A DNA stretch of 64,000 nt from Tricholoma matsutake. Taxonomy: Eukaryota > Basidiomycota > Agaricomycetes > Agaricales > Tricholomataceae. The notes below the pieces were generated by a model. It was not told where the DNA came from. It made no database searches and was given only the letters and a program-made list of their open reading frames with translations. Position numbers and translations under genes: made by a program. This document shows positions 13,001 through 24,077 of this stretch, piece after piece. The DNA is taken from contig AP026549.1 of assembly GCA_026075535.2 (NCBI GenBank), forward strand, positions 8,370,001 through 8,434,000, read 5' to 3'. Positions within the stretch are counted from its first letter, which is position 1. Each line of letters opens with the position of its first letter.

Positions 13001-13950
13001 GGAGTATGGGCTTGGTTTCGACAGTTCCACATTCTTGTTGATGGCGTCCTGTATCGCTTCCTTCAATGCTCTGAGTTTTTTGTCAAAGCTCTGGATGCTG
13101 GGTATTTCTGTGGGCAGAGGGAGGTTAGCGAGATTTGCTCTCAAAGTTTTTACCAGTTCTGTCCAGTCCGCTCGTCTGAAATTGTGTCTGGGTGTACTTT
13201 TGGCTCTTGGTGCGCAGATGTCTATCCATGTTATGATGGGGTAGTGGTCCATTTTTACTGGATGCAACTCGTCGTCTGTGTCGCATTTGACTATCGCATT
13301 CAGTAGACCTGCACTGCAGAAGACGTTGTCCACTCTGGTGTGATTCCCTGTGTTGTGAGCTCATAGTGTTGGGGTGTATGCTGGGAGGGCCATTTTCATA
13401 TTGTCTTCCTAACATGTTGAGCAGGGGTTGCATTAGTTCTAGGTTTTCTCGCATGAAGAGGTGTGTGTTTCGAGCCTCATCCCATAGGGGGTGGTGATGA
13501 TTAAAATCGCCCAGCCACATTGTGTGTAGTGGGCCTGTGGTATATCTCTGCCGTTTGCGGTCTTGCATGTATGTGGACAGGTGGGTTAGCGCGCCATTAT
13601 TGTTACAGTCGTTATAGATGTTGATTATGCGTAACATTCCAAATTCCCCTGTAAGTTCTATTGCCATGATGTCTGGGTGTTGGAATTGTATCTGCTTCCA
13701 GGCGTCTGTAGATATGTTAGTATTAATTAGTATTGCTGCTCTCGTTGCTTGCGGGTAGTCCTTGTGGGTATTGGGGTATACAGTAATCCACTGTCGGTTA
13801 GCTCGTGACTTACCATTGAAGTCGATGTATGGTTCCTGTATCACACAGATATCATATGTGTTGCGTCTTAGGCTTACTAGTAGGTCCAGCTGACTTATGA
13901 GCAATTTGTTGACGTTTTGTTGGCAGATTTGGATGTGTCTTCATCCGGTC
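10024..13950 (-). pseudogene. LINE ORF2: endonuclease - reverse transcriptase - RNase H
   Basis: From the 5' side: APE endonuclease (13930-13130) with VIQEPYIDFNG, WLGDFNHHHPLWD and KMDHYPIITW, i.e. the catalytic Glu, Asp-Asn and Asp-His positions. Then a linker (13333-12584). RT follows with WRPIVLSDGMARLLN, ALFLDVKGA, GLDQGDPFSG (12090-11930) and LLYVDDAAIIV near 11850. After the connection comes RNase H with VKVFTDGSG (about 10950) and IKWVPGHKGVEGNKKAD (about 10600). The C-terminus has CPACQQAEETVQHFLLHCP. Catalytic residues survive, but at least four frame breaks (for example near 13330, 12830, 12070 and 11320) destroy the polyprotein. Confidence 0.9.
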
Positions 13951-13963
13951 CCATCTTGTCAGT

Positions 13964-15832
13964 TTTCAGACATCAATATATTCGATGGGGGAAAGCTCTC
14001 TGTTCGTGTGGCTTCCTTCAGTTTGTGTGATTATCCCAGTATCATTGTCTAGGTCTCCCCATCAGACCCAGTTCTGTGTCGATGTTGGGTTTTGGAAGTA
14101 GTTTTCTATCATGGTTTGGGCTGGTCTTGTTGGCCAGCCATTATCTGCAGCGCCTGCGTTAGTTCCCATGTGGACATCGTGCGACGCACCTTGTCATTTT
14201 CCCTGTGACATGTGGTGTCTGCCCCGCTGTCGCTGGATTGTCCGCCAATCTTCCATGAAGCGCTGCTGGTGTCTGGTGTCTGTGCTAGGGGGTCCAAACC
14301 CTGTGCTATATTGGGGGATTTGGTGTTGCAGTTCAGTTTGTAGTGCAGGCTCCATCAGTAGTTTCCATGACTGGGGGTCATAGGCAGTGGGGAAGAATTT
14401 GTACTTGTTCTCTGGTACTCGCATCTCTACTTTACCTTTTTCTAATGTAAATGCTGGGCAGCTCCTGTCAGCTGCTCCATGTCCATTTGCAGTCTCGCCT
14501 ACGCAGTTCGCACAACTAAATGCGGCTTGGTCAGTAATCTCGCACTGCGAGGTGCGGTGGTTCCCCACTGCAATATGCACAGGTGTCCTTTTCCACCTTG
14601 CAGTCTGGTATGTGGTGGCCAAACTTTTGGCACTTAAGGCATCGTCTCGGTTCAGCAAGCATTTTCCTTACAGTTACGTGTTTGCCTTCTATGAATAGAC
14701 CGTCTCATATAGTGGTATTGGCCATGTCCCGACTGAGGAAGCCGATGGTTATGTGCGCAACCTTCTGTCCACTCGTTCGCAGGTGTGGGGGCTTGGTGTA
14801 TTTCAAGAATGTGATTGAGCCTTCATTCAGCTGGTTTGTTTCTTCCATCTTTGTGTGCGTGAAGCTGGATCCTGCATCGAAGGTGGTCAGGATGAATTCT
14901 GCTATCCCATAGTAGAGCTTGTTGCGGATGTTCAAGGTGCCTCCAAAGTGCACCATGAAGGATTTCTGCACGTCTGGACTTTGCAGCCACACCACCACTT
15001 CTTCTGAGTTCAGCTGGTAGGTGACACTTCCATTTCTCAGCTTCTTCACCCCAATGAATGTTGTTTGATATGGTCTGTCGAGGCTCTCATAACCCATGAG
15101 ATTGAGTGCCGTGTTTGCCTTCATTACTAAGTCCTTCTCTGTTAGGCTTTCAAGTGCATTGTCAGTGGCATTTCAGTCTTTCTGAATGAGAATTTGCTTA
15201 GCTGTGTTCTGTCCTTTAGCTATGATCGTGGTGCAATCTGGGTGAATTGGTTGCTGTACCACCGCTGCATACGTAACTAGTGTCTCTATCAGTGCACTCA
15301 TTGTAGTGTTGGTGGTGGCTGTTGCTTTCTCAGTGAGCTCCTGCATGGCCTGGGCCAGCTGGTCCACTGTCTCCTGAAATCCGTCATTGAGTTCATCCAT
15401 CTTACCTGTGACTGACTTTGCTGCTTTTGTTACATGTTCGACTGCATCTCTCATATCATCTACACTCGTGCCAAAGGCCTCCATATGATCGGTGAGTTGT
15501 GTGTTGACTCTCGTGGCCACATTATCAGCGATCCGTTGTATGTGTGCATCTTCCATGAGAAAAGCGACTGCTCTGATGCCATCTGTCACGGGTTTCGGGA
15601 GTCTATTGGTAACTCTGAACTGTAGAAGGACGTGAGATAGTATATGTAGATCAATTTGTTTACCGGGTGTGACGTAGTCTCCTGCCGTTAGGTATGCGAT
15701 GGCTTGCTGTTTCGATCGTATAGCGGTGTTAAGGCCGTCGGCATCTTCTAGGTCTTTCCTGGGTTTCCTTAGCGTTGCCGTCGTGGTCTTCTGTCTGGTA
15801 TTCGGGATGGTGGGTACTGGTGATTGTGACAT
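13964..15832 (-). pseudogene. LINE ORF1 (gag-like, CCHC zinc knuckles)
   Basis: It starts MSQSPVPTIPNTRQKTTTA at 15832, about 145 bp inside the 5' end of the element. The first 220 aa include a predicted coiled-coil-like region (VTKAAKSVTGKMDELNDGFQ). A nucleic-acid-binding middle part (15124-14705) follows. Zinc knuckle CLKCQKFGHHIPDC is a perfect CX2CX4HX4C (about 14600-14640), followed by CAYC and, in another frame, CANCVGETANGHGAADRSC. Stops at 15173-15175 and 14705-14707 are both TGA where Arg would be expected, and a frameshift near 14590 separates the knuckles. ORF1 proteins bind the LINE RNA; this copy is broken. Confidence 0.87.
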
Positions 15833-16215
15833 AGTATAGAGTATAGAGTAAGAGAGGTTTAAGTGTATATTGACGCTATGCTACCCTCGATATTCGCCCG
15901 TCTCCCCTCTCGCAACGGTGTTCGTACCGTGGGAAAAAGTTTAGATGGTGGCAGTACCAGATCAAGGAGCGTCCCACCTTTTAGTGTATATAGTTTTAGG
16001 CTTTAGTGTGTATAGTTTTAGATTTAAGCTATTGATGTCCATTGTCACTATTACGTTTGTAGCTCGCATATGTAAACTGTATAACCATCTACCTACTGTA
16101 TACCTACTGTGTATGCCATGTAACAATGTTGGAGATCGGACTCTATACATAAACATATACATATACAGTATAAACTGTTTAAGATGGTTATATAGATAGA
16201 ACAGTTGGAGCCTTA

Positions 16216-17069
16216 GAGAGAACATGTACATCGAAAGGGAACGCCTCATCTGTGCCTCAAGCAACTTTGCGATTGGGTAGACGCTATAGACAGGTTCCAC
16301 ACTACCAATTACGAGGGGTAACGGTTCCGCGGTTGCGGAGAACGATGGGTTCCGATGTTTTACAGGGGGAGGAGAACATATCTATCAAGGGGGAACGGCT
16401 TACGCGTTCCTCAAGCGAATTGGCGCCCGCACAGATACCAGATACCTGTGCTTATCTTAGGGTTAACAGCTCGCTGTTGCTCGTGCCATGGTTATGAGCC
16501 ACTCGTCCCTATCAACCCTAGCCTGACCCTAGCCACTTCTAATAAACCCCAAACACGTGAATATGGATGTCGTGGGTGGAAAATTCAGACAGGTAGACGT
16601 ACCGCAAATTTTCATCACCAGCTCACCCTTCCCTACAAGCCCAAGGAAGATTCTTCTGCGTGGCTGTTTTCGGAACAGCGTCTTTGAGGTTAACGGAGAC
16701 GTCCACGAGGCCGTATGGCGATTCATATGACTAGAGCGGAATTGAGAGCGCCATCCGCGTAAGATGTACCTAGTCGTAACGCTATGATCCCGCTGTCGTT
16801 CATTGAGTGCCCCCTCAATCATTCCTTTGGTGAGGATAGTGCATCCGCATATGAGAAACTCGGTTTATCTTGTTTGTTGCATCGATTTTAGCGCGGTTGT
16901 CGAATTAATAAGTGTCTCTTCACCTTGCCTCACTACTTAAGTCAACTCAAAGTATTGATACGTCACGCGTCACTGGGGATTAACTGTGCTCTCTGGAATA
17001 CTACATGCCTGACTAACAAAAGGACTGAAAAAGAGAACTCCCGTATTTCTCCAGATGTAGGCTTTCCTT
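16216..17069. other. CpG-rich intergenic region 3' of the HNH gene
   Basis: No gene supported. Base composition changes sharply at the hAT end: CG dinucleotides are frequent here, unlike the TG/CA-rich repeats around. Open frames at 16252-16687 (+) lack recognisable motifs. The first hundred bases (GAGAGAAC onward) are the new flank of hAT copy A. Confidence 0.5.
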
Positions 17070-18224
17070 TCACCCCATCACTCCAATAGAATGGGTCGCC
17101 TTATTCCGAAGGGCATGATTCAGGACGGTAGATGAACTTCCATCGAACCCCAATACACCCAAATGATCCATATCACGATCAAGCGAGTCAATATGTTCAC
17201 CTGCACCTGAGAGATGCGCGACCTTGGCACAAGCAGCATGCAAGGCCAGAAGCTTCGGACAGGGGAGTTCGGGATATTTCGTAGGATCTGAGGAGGTGAA
17301 CGTGACCTGCCTAGGTACCTGCAACCTATTGCTGGTGGTCTTTACGTTGTAGCAATTCGCGACGTTCTAGATCGGAGCAGTCAATTGGGACATACATCTG
17401 TTAGGAGCACAACACTCACTGTCTCCTCGAACCACATATCCAGCCGATCAAACCAGTCGTGTACATTGTGTTCCATTGTCATGACATTATAGAGGGAATG
17501 CACTTTGGGACCATTTAGGCTTTCGACATCATAACCGAAGCGCTTCAAAACCGCCAACACGGAGGCTGAATACTCTTTCTGGGTAAGGATTAGCTCCGTG
17601 GTAGCAGTAAAAACATATATATAAACAATTTACCTTCACGGACGAGCTCGTGGGTGTATTAGATACGTCGAAATAAGTAGAGTCTGGTACAATGTGAGCG
17701 CACTCCGTGTTTACGGCACCGCCCGCAGCAATAACCTGTTGATCAGTGATACTTATGGATGCTGCAAAGTCAAACATTCCAGTGACTACGCATCGAAGCC
17801 CATCTCTTTCAAGAGCCTGGATTCGGACATGGAAACTTACGCCTAGATCTTCCCCAATGCCAAAGGAGTACTTGCATGGGAGAATGTAGTAGTCAATAAA
17901 AGACTGGCCGAGTTTAGACAAGACTTTAAAGTCGTTGTTGCAGGAGTGGATGGCCTTGACGATCTCATGACGCGCATTCTCGGTGGGAGCGTGGAGAATC
18001 AAGTAGCCGAGGATTCGTGCGTGAGTGATGAGAGGTTTTTCAGTGACTTGCCGTTGGAATGCGAGGCAAACCATGTATGCACTGAGTGCGTTGGGTCCCA
18101 ACTGAGCCGCTTCAGAGCGATCGGCGGGAGGGAGATTAGGCATAGAGATCAAGATCCGGCAATCTCCGCCAAAAACGTGTGCTGTGCACGTTGTTTGGTC
18201 CAGCTTGCGTCGCCTTCCCGTCAT
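17070..18224 (-). CDS. HNH endonuclease-domain protein (HNH_2 type), 3 exons
   Basis: Exons 18224-17634, 17578-17420 and 17366-17070 join in phase 0 to about 348 aa. Introns of 55 and 53 bp have GTAAAT...CCCAG and GTGAGT...TCTAG borders. The start is the first Met of the frame, MTGRRRKLDQ; an inner Met (MPNLPPADRS) is possible. Exon 1 carries ALERDGLRCVVTG and TECAHIVPDS; exon 2 carries YNVMTMEHNVHDWFDRLD, supplying the Asn and His of the fold; exon 3 ends with LLALHAACAKVAHLSGAGEH, the usual tail of this agaricomycete family. The family is large in mushrooms and its cellular function is unknown. No stops or frameshifts, CpG retained: the only intact-looking gene here. A MITE lies 12 bp upstream of the start, counted to its target duplication. 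Confidence 0.88.
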
Positions 18225-18235
18225 TCACAAGGCGA

Positions 18236-18420
18236 GTTCTTCACAAGGGGGTGTCAGAAAAAAAATTAAGCATATCAGGTCGAATTTTTTTTAGGCGCGA
18301 TAGGGCCCTCGGGTACAATTATCATGTGACTTCCAAAAAAAATTTAAGAGGCTTGGGGCAGGGACTAACTAACCATCCTGATATGGTAAATTCAAACTCC
18401 GACACCCCCTTGGTTCTTCA
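18236..18420. mobile_element. 169-bp hAT-like MITE (E1) immediately upstream of the HNH start
   Basis: The ends CAAGGGGGTGTC (18244) and GACACCCCCTTG (to 18412) are inverted repeats. Flanks are the direct 8-bp repeat GTTCTTCA at 18236-18243 and 18413-18420. Internal A/T runs next to the ends resemble those of E3. It lies within the presumed 5'UTR or core promoter of the HNH gene. Confidence 0.9.
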
Positions 18421-19009
18421 TGCATATTTATAGTCTGGATTAATTGGCACACTTTGGCTTTTTATATGTGAAAAGGGAAGAAAATGAGAGAAAAATAAGT
18501 GTTACCAAAAAGGGGTGCATGCTCACATCACAACCTGGTCAATATTTCGGTGGCACCAGACTCATGTTTACTAACACAATTTATGACAAAACTGTCTGGC
18601 TATACCAATACAAACCATATTAGATAGCTATTCTAAGTACTTCATGGCCAAATGAAGCCGTTCTGCATCATTTAGGTGTAGGTCAATTTTTTTTTCAGCC
18701 TCCAGCAGGACCCCCCCCCTACTCACAGTTCGGGATTCCCACTCTGCCACCCCCTTGTGGTGGACAATGATTAACATTATTCAACGTGGCTGGCTAGGAG
18801 TCATGAACCACGACATGTCATCAATGTGACATGACACATGATGTAGAAGATTGCATCTCTTGAGGTTGGTGTGGGTATAGAGCAGTACAATGCCCCAAAC
18901 AAAACTAGATATGAATCTATTGTCCTGGTCATGTACGGTGTAAGTAAAAAGTGCTGCCTACTACAAGTATAAACAAAGATTGTTTGGTACAAGTCACCAA
19001 ACAAACATA
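18421..19009. other. Spacer with an orphan MITE end
   Basis: No gene supported. At 18685-18757 there is a right end of the E1/E3 family (GGACCCCCCCC, then CACCCCCTTG), but no left partner or target duplication was found, so it is probably a truncated copy. Confidence 0.5.
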
Positions 19010-19876
19010 AGCACATGCAAGGGGGTGTTGGCACCCGAATCCCACACATCAGGTGGGGGTCCAGAGGACCCACTAAAAAAAATTTTGACATCAAAGTTTT
19101 GAAAGGTTAGGTCATGTCTAGGGTGCTCTAGAGCTGCAAATTTGGCTCCCAAACATGTTCTGTCTCTTGGTTTCCCCACCCAATGCAGCAGATTTGGCCT
19201 CCAGCCCACACTCAGGAGTCAGTGTTGTTCCTGACCTTCCCTAGTATATTATAATAATGCATTGGCATCATTGTACTGGAAATACCACCAAACCTTGTCA
19301 ATTCTTTCAAAGTATTTAAATTGTTGGAATTTGGGTTTGCAAGTTGCATGATGCTGCCCCCTGTTATTTGTTTTCTACATTTAGTTTTCTTAGGTATCTT
19401 GTTACTTATGGTTTGCAGTTGTGGTAGTCTGACACACCATCCGTTTGCCTCCCAAGCTCACCAAGGCCAAACAAAAATATCTGATTGGGGTTGTCTCACC
19501 TTCATGAGATTACCAAATAAGTAATAGGTGCACTGGTGTACTAGTAGTAAATCAAGTGTAGATACCCGGCTGATAAGAAGAATGGGAAAATTACAGAAGA
19601 GCCTTCAGTGCACAAGGTAGCAGACACTGAAGGTGTATAGGAGGTGTGATGACTGAGGGAGTTGATCACACAGGTCGCAAAACACCTCATCCACTCATTG
19701 ACTCAAGTTTGACATGCATGTGACTGGTTGATGATTTTGATCCCAAAATAGGCCACACGTGATGGGAAACTACCATATATAGAAGGACATGGAGGGGGGG
19801 GGTCCCAGATGGCTGCTTAAAAAAAATTATGAGTGGATGTCTAAAATTTGCAGCCTGTCACCCCCTTGAGCACATG
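19010..19876. mobile_element. 851-bp non-autonomous hAT-like element E3
   Basis: Ends CAAGGGGGTG (19018) and CACCCCCTTG (to 19868) are inverted. Both arms continue with a GGGGGTCC-like block and an A8TT run about 30-60 bp inside. The 8-bp direct repeat AGCACATG lies at 19010-19017 and 19869-19876. There is no transposase inside. It shares termini with E1, so E1 is likely a deletion derivative of the same family. Confidence 0.9.
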
Positions 19877-20559
19877 TTACAGGTTGGCAGCAGCAACTAT
19901 CTCATAACCCCCTAAAGCAAATTGTTTTGGATGCCAATGGTACAGATATGGTAGCCACCATATGGTCAAGCTGTCAAGCTGTCAATACAGTGATGGCACA
20001 CAGCCCTACATTGTTGGAACTGGGGTAGTAGGGAGGGCCTCATATCCTGGTCAGTTCTCCACCATTTCTTGTGATGTTAGGCCTGATTACACTCTAATTC
20101 ACAGTGGTTCCAAGGTCCTGAAACTATGGGAGGGTCGTGTCCCTTGATTTATGCTCTACATCAACATTTTTGTGAGTTCCCTCTATTTCTTTTGATCTTG
20201 GGTGAGATTTTAATGCAATTTGCTCACAGTAATTAGGAGGTTATTTGATTTCACTAAGTGGTGCAAATAATTATGTGCAGACAAGTGCAGCCCAAATAGT
20301 TTTTTGCACCATAAGAGCAAGTGCTTATGCAGCTACTGACCATCGTAGAAGTCCTGTGGAGCTTCAAACAGTAAACCAAATCATTTCAGCTTTCTGATAT
20401 CCCTGGTTGGACTTGACAGCCTGACAAGCACGATTCTTGAATGGAGATTGAACTGGGGCAGTGAACAGTGAAGAATACATGTAAGAGGCATTACTGACCA
20501 CTATTTGTCTATGGCAAAATGGGTTTTCCTTGGGACAACTCCTAGTTACTGCATACCAA
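19877..20559. other. Gene-free region
   Basis: No coding sequence recognised. A short inverted motif (TGCAGACAAGTGCAG, CAAGTGCTTATG) occurs at 20275-20335. It may contain the decayed C-terminal part of the helicase pseudogene that follows. Confidence 0.4.
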
Positions 20560-21601
20560 TTGTGTTCCCCTCAAAATATTGACATGGACTGTCCACAACT
20601 GTGGCACTATTATCTCTTGTATTTGGCAGATAAGCACAGGTATCTGGTATCTGTACCATTGCTAGTGGAACAACTGAGTTAGGGCATTCGCTCTGAAGAA
20701 CCCATTGCAACTTGGGAAATGAGTCTCCCTCAATTGGAGAGTAGAGAGTGTGGAAGAGCAGCTAGATATCTGGTTGACAGTTTGATCATCGAATGACATG
20801 AAGCACAGTTGAGTGGAGCCCGAGGAGGTGTGGGATGTTATCGTATGGAGGTTTGGTGAATAATGGCAGAAGTGAGAATCCACGGGTGGTGGGTGTCATT
20901 GAGATGAGCTTTAACAAAGCCCATCTGGAGGATGTCTTTGCAAAAGTGTGGATCCCACACATTGAGCAAATGTGCTTCATCGAACCCTAAATGGCAAACT
21001 GGTGCCCCAAACTTGTTGTCTCACATCACCTTCTCAGATTCTTTGCATTTGAGCTGTTTGGGGCCCACAAGGATGACATTACACTTTGCGCATGCTGCAA
21101 CCCACAATCCTTCATTGTGACAGAGTAAGGGCTCACCTCACATTGATGCATTGATGGCTGCAACTTTGATGCCAATGTTTGTCATTTTAGATGCTTGTAT
21201 CAATGGTTGTCAGCATGACACTGCAATGTCAAACATGCTGTCATGTTCCATCTCCAATTTCAATGGGATTGTTGGGCAGATCATGATCAAGCATGAATCT
21301 TTGGGAAACTTAGCAGTGGGGAAGAGAGTAGGGTCCTTCAAATGGGAAGAATGATGAGGATGTACATCAAATCATAGCTGGTTTTTCTGCTGCCAGTTGG
21401 TGTAATTGTGAGAAAATCCACTCCATCTAGACTTTGACAAACACCTTCTACCTGCCAGTCATGAGGCTCATATTCAGCCACAGTGCTGCTTAAGATGTCC
21501 TGGCAGAGAATGTGCCCAGTGGGAGAGCTCCATTTGAAAGACTCAGACATGAAGAAGATTCTGATGACCAAACCAAGCAACCACAAAAGGGAAGTCAGCA
21601 T
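20560..21601 (-). pseudogene. RecQ-like DEAH helicase pseudogene
   Basis: Starting near 21601, the translation has YEPHDWQVEGVCQSLDGVD and ITPTGSRKTS, a Q-motif-like region and Walker A in which the usual GSGKT reads GSRKT. Further on, in other frames, are ILVGPKQLKCKESEKV, GFDEAHLLNVWDPHF (DEAH box, about 20960-20990), GFVKAHLNDTHHPWILTSA and SPIEGDSFPKLQW (about 20715). This is the order of basidiomycete RecQ-like helicases that occur in many copies. At least four frame breaks and the altered Walker A make it non-functional. Confidence 0.8.
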
Positions 21602-22639
21602 GTGCCAACATGTGGTCTAAAAAAACACCCTTAGGATGTTGGTGACTCAACATCAGGCCCTGCAAACTTGCAAGCTGGGCTGAAGATGTTGTGTCTGGGC
21701 TTTGTAAGTGCAATGTGGTATCATCACTTTGACGTCATCTCAACATGTCTCTGTCATTTCCTGACAATCTTAGTTGAATCCTGAAATCAATTAATTAGTG
21801 GTCTGAGCATTTCGACTCTTAAGAAGCATCAGACAGGAAATCACCTTTTTCTCCCCATTGTCAAGAACCGTTCCTCGCCTGATCAGAACCCGCATCCATC
21901 CGACTCTTTCCCACACATCGAACATGACTTTTGTCTATGCCTCCCGATTTCGTTCCCGGCCGCCTTGCACTGCCCATGCTGCTGTGCATCAGGCCGCCTT
22001 GTACAGCATCCATGGCTGCCTTTTCAAGGCTGCTGTCTCTATTGCAAATTTGACTACAGATTCATGTGCGGCTCCCATAGGTAATTTATCTATGCAGTTG
22101 AGACACTGCCACAGTCTTTGTTCCTGTTCCGCATTATTCCGGACTACAGTATTTAAGCTTAGTTAGTTTCGCCTTGTATTCCTCAGTTTGTATATCGACA
22201 TAGACTCGACTTTACCCTGCCAATCTAAAACCTCCTTCTACTCCAACCCCTGTCCTCTAAGAGTCTGAACTACATTCAACTCAACCTCTAGTCTCCCTCC
22301 GAAGTTCTAGTCTCATCTGAACTCAACCTAAGTCCCTCCGTACTCTTCCCCACGTTTACCTGCACTTTCCCGCTCCTACCTCCAAACCCTTGACTTGAAA
22401 TTAGGACACCAGACAAGGTGAAGGGCGCAGCTTCTTACAAGCTGAAGCCAAGTCCTTTTCGTTCCCCCTCCCCCAGAATCCGCATCAACCCGACAATCTC
22501 CTGCTATCATCACCCGCAGTGTCCGGTTGGATTCTGAAGCGGCCTTTAGGATCAGTTCTTAACACCCATTTTCACTCTGGCAGTCAACACCTGCCTGAAG
22601 TTTTTTCTTCCTCGCTTTCAACCTCCTCAATCCCTTGTC
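21602..22639. other. Leader of the tyrosine-recombinase retroelement (non-coding)
   Basis: A pyrimidine-rich region leads to the gag ATG at 22640. A TATA-poor promoter-like stretch (ACTACAGTATTTAAGC near 22145) and repeated CTCAACCT/CTAGTCTC motifs look like a retroelement 5' region, but no terminal repeat partner was found in the window. Confidence 0.4.
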
Positions 22640-22659
22640 ATGACTTCCAGTTCTGTTCC

Positions 22660-22948
22660 CCCTCTGTAAGGGCAAGACCCAGAAGATGAGGATATAGGGT
22701 GCACAAAGGCACAAAGGGGCCACAAAGGGCACAAAGATTCTATAAAGACTGAGTAATGACAGAAGTCAAAGCTATAAGCTGGGGGGATTCCTAGTTGTTT
22801 GATTCAAGAGTTTGTAACTACTGCCAGCTGTCAGGCTGTAGGTAAACAATAATAAATAAAGATGAATAGAGTAATGAATGAGAAAGGTTTCCATAGGATA
22901 TCAATTAGATAGGGAATATATGCCTGGGGGAGTTCCCCTTACACCCTC
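22660..22948. mobile_element. Solo LTR, 279 bp, in the gag reading frame
   Basis: The sequence 22665-22943 begins TGTAAGGG and ends CCCTTACA, the canonical TG...CA with short inverted ends. The 5-bp direct repeat CCCTC flanks it at 22660-22664 and 22944-22948. Skipping it rejoins the gag frame. The internal region was presumably lost by LTR-LTR recombination. No family member was found elsewhere in the window with certainty. Confidence 0.85.
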
Positions 22949-23114
22949 CAGCAGCAGCCGGGAAAGATACTTCTGCAATAACTACTGGTCCTGTTCCAAT
23001 GGCACCTTTATAAATTATTACCATCTGCTGTCATTGCTATGTCTTCCACTGACAGTGCCTCTTCTAACTTAGTTACTGGCAATGCCACAAATACCTCTCC
23101 TGCTATTACTTCCC

Positions 23115-24077
23115 ATTCTGCTTAGTGATGTGCAGGGCCCAGTTCAGCTCAAAAGCCCTGGCTTGGGCTCAGCTTGACCCAGCTCAGGCTTTCACAAATG
23201 GTGAGCTGGGCCCTGGTATAGGGCCTAGGGCCAGCTTGGGCCTGGCTCAGGCTCAGTGGCAGAGAGAATTGTAAATTGAACCTAGCGATAGTTTAATGCA
23301 TCTGAAAATGCAAAAATGAATATTGTTGACAGGGTTCTGAGACTCATTTTTTCCTGATCAGTTTAGAATTTGCTGTACAGGTTGAAAAGCTTATGGAGTT
23401 GTTGGCACTCAACATAAATAGAAATATGGTGAAAAGTCATATATGAGAATTATAGCTATCATTACAGAATTTATTCAATGCCATTGTGGGACTTGTGGGA
23501 CTGCCAACATTGTTGGTTGCAGGACTGGGAGTTACTGGACATTGATCAACAGTGATCAAAGAGGTGCATTGACATCGATGACCTCTCAAAAGTGCAATAG
23601 ATGTATGCTTTTATCATTATTTGTATCTCTGATACTAACCTATTTTCTTTTTGTCATATAATTTGTTCTGTTTCTCTCTAATGATGACTATGCAGAAGAG
23701 TTTGCATGTTAAAGTTACCAAACAATTCATTAGTGGCACTGGGGGACCTGTGGTGAAGGATGCCTGCAAAGTACACACTCATCACTTTTCAATATGTTGG
23801 CATACTCCATTGATCACACTACCATCCCTCAAAACAGGATTCACTTGCATAAGAGTGGTAGAACGACACACTGCAGGACAGGGTTATGACAATGGACTGA
23901 TGACTCACAGCCACAGAGCCGCAGTCTGAGGGCTTGGCTCAGGGCTTCAGAATTCTTGAGCTGGGCCCTAGGCCCTACTGAGCCCTACTCTAAGGCTTGG
24001 CTTGGCTCAGGCTTGTAGGGCTCAGCAGCTGGGGCTTGATGGCTTTGGGCAGAGCCTTGCACATCACTAATTCTGCT
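23115..24077. mobile_element. 947-bp non-autonomous hAT-like element
   Basis: Ends TAGTGATGTGC (23123) and GCACATCACTA (to 24069) are inverted. The direct repeat ATTCTGCT at 23115-23122 and 24070-24077 is 8 bp. Subterminal GC-rich arrays of GGGCTCAG/GGCTTGGCTC-type motifs occur in both arms in inverted orientation (23145-23265 and 23925-24055). The interior is AT-rich without a transposase. It interrupts the gag-like ORF. Confidence 0.92.

Larger units (their letters stand above)
9764..15991 (-). mobile_element. Full-length non-LTR retrotransposon (Tad/I-like LINE) inside hAT copy A
   Basis: The element 9778-15977 (6.2 kb) is flanked by a 14-bp direct repeat CTTTTAGTGTATAT at 9764-9777 and 15978-15991, and the uninterrupted site is visible in copy B at about 42035-42055. 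It runs on the minus strand: 5' end at 15977, ORF1 with CCHC knuckles, ORF2 with APE-type endonuclease, RT and RNase H, and an A-rich 3' tail of AAATA/TAAA type at 9778-9812. RNase H after RT with a C-terminal Cys/His motif fits the Tad/I group; clade assignment is inference. Both ORFs carry TGA stops and frameshifts. Confidence 0.93.
6099..16215 (-). mobile_element. hAT transposon copy A, interrupted by a LINE
   Basis: TIRs TAAGGCTCCAACTGTT (6099-6114) and AACAGTTGGAGCCTTA (16200-16215) bound an element whose parts 6099-9777 and 15992-16215 add up to about 3.9 kb, matching copy B (41819-45715) in reverse orientation. The gap is the LINE at 9778-15977. Unlike copy B it lacks a target duplication: the left flank is TAGTCAGG (shared with copy B), the right flank is GAGAGAAC (unique). 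This copy therefore arose by duplication or aberrant transposition rather than simple insertion at this place. Confidence 0.92.

Noticed and set aside
16252..16687. Plus-strand gene downstream of hAT copy A
   Set aside because: Open frames lack motifs and splice logic; CpG-rich composition alone keeps frames open here.
17070..18224. Homing endonuclease or mobile intron
   Set aside because: The gene is a spliced, stand-alone HNH_2-type host family member with no intron/intein context or LAGLIDADG-like features.
18685..18757. A complete third MITE of the CAAGGGGGTG family
   Set aside because: Only the right end is present; no left TIR and no TGGTGGAC duplicate was found.
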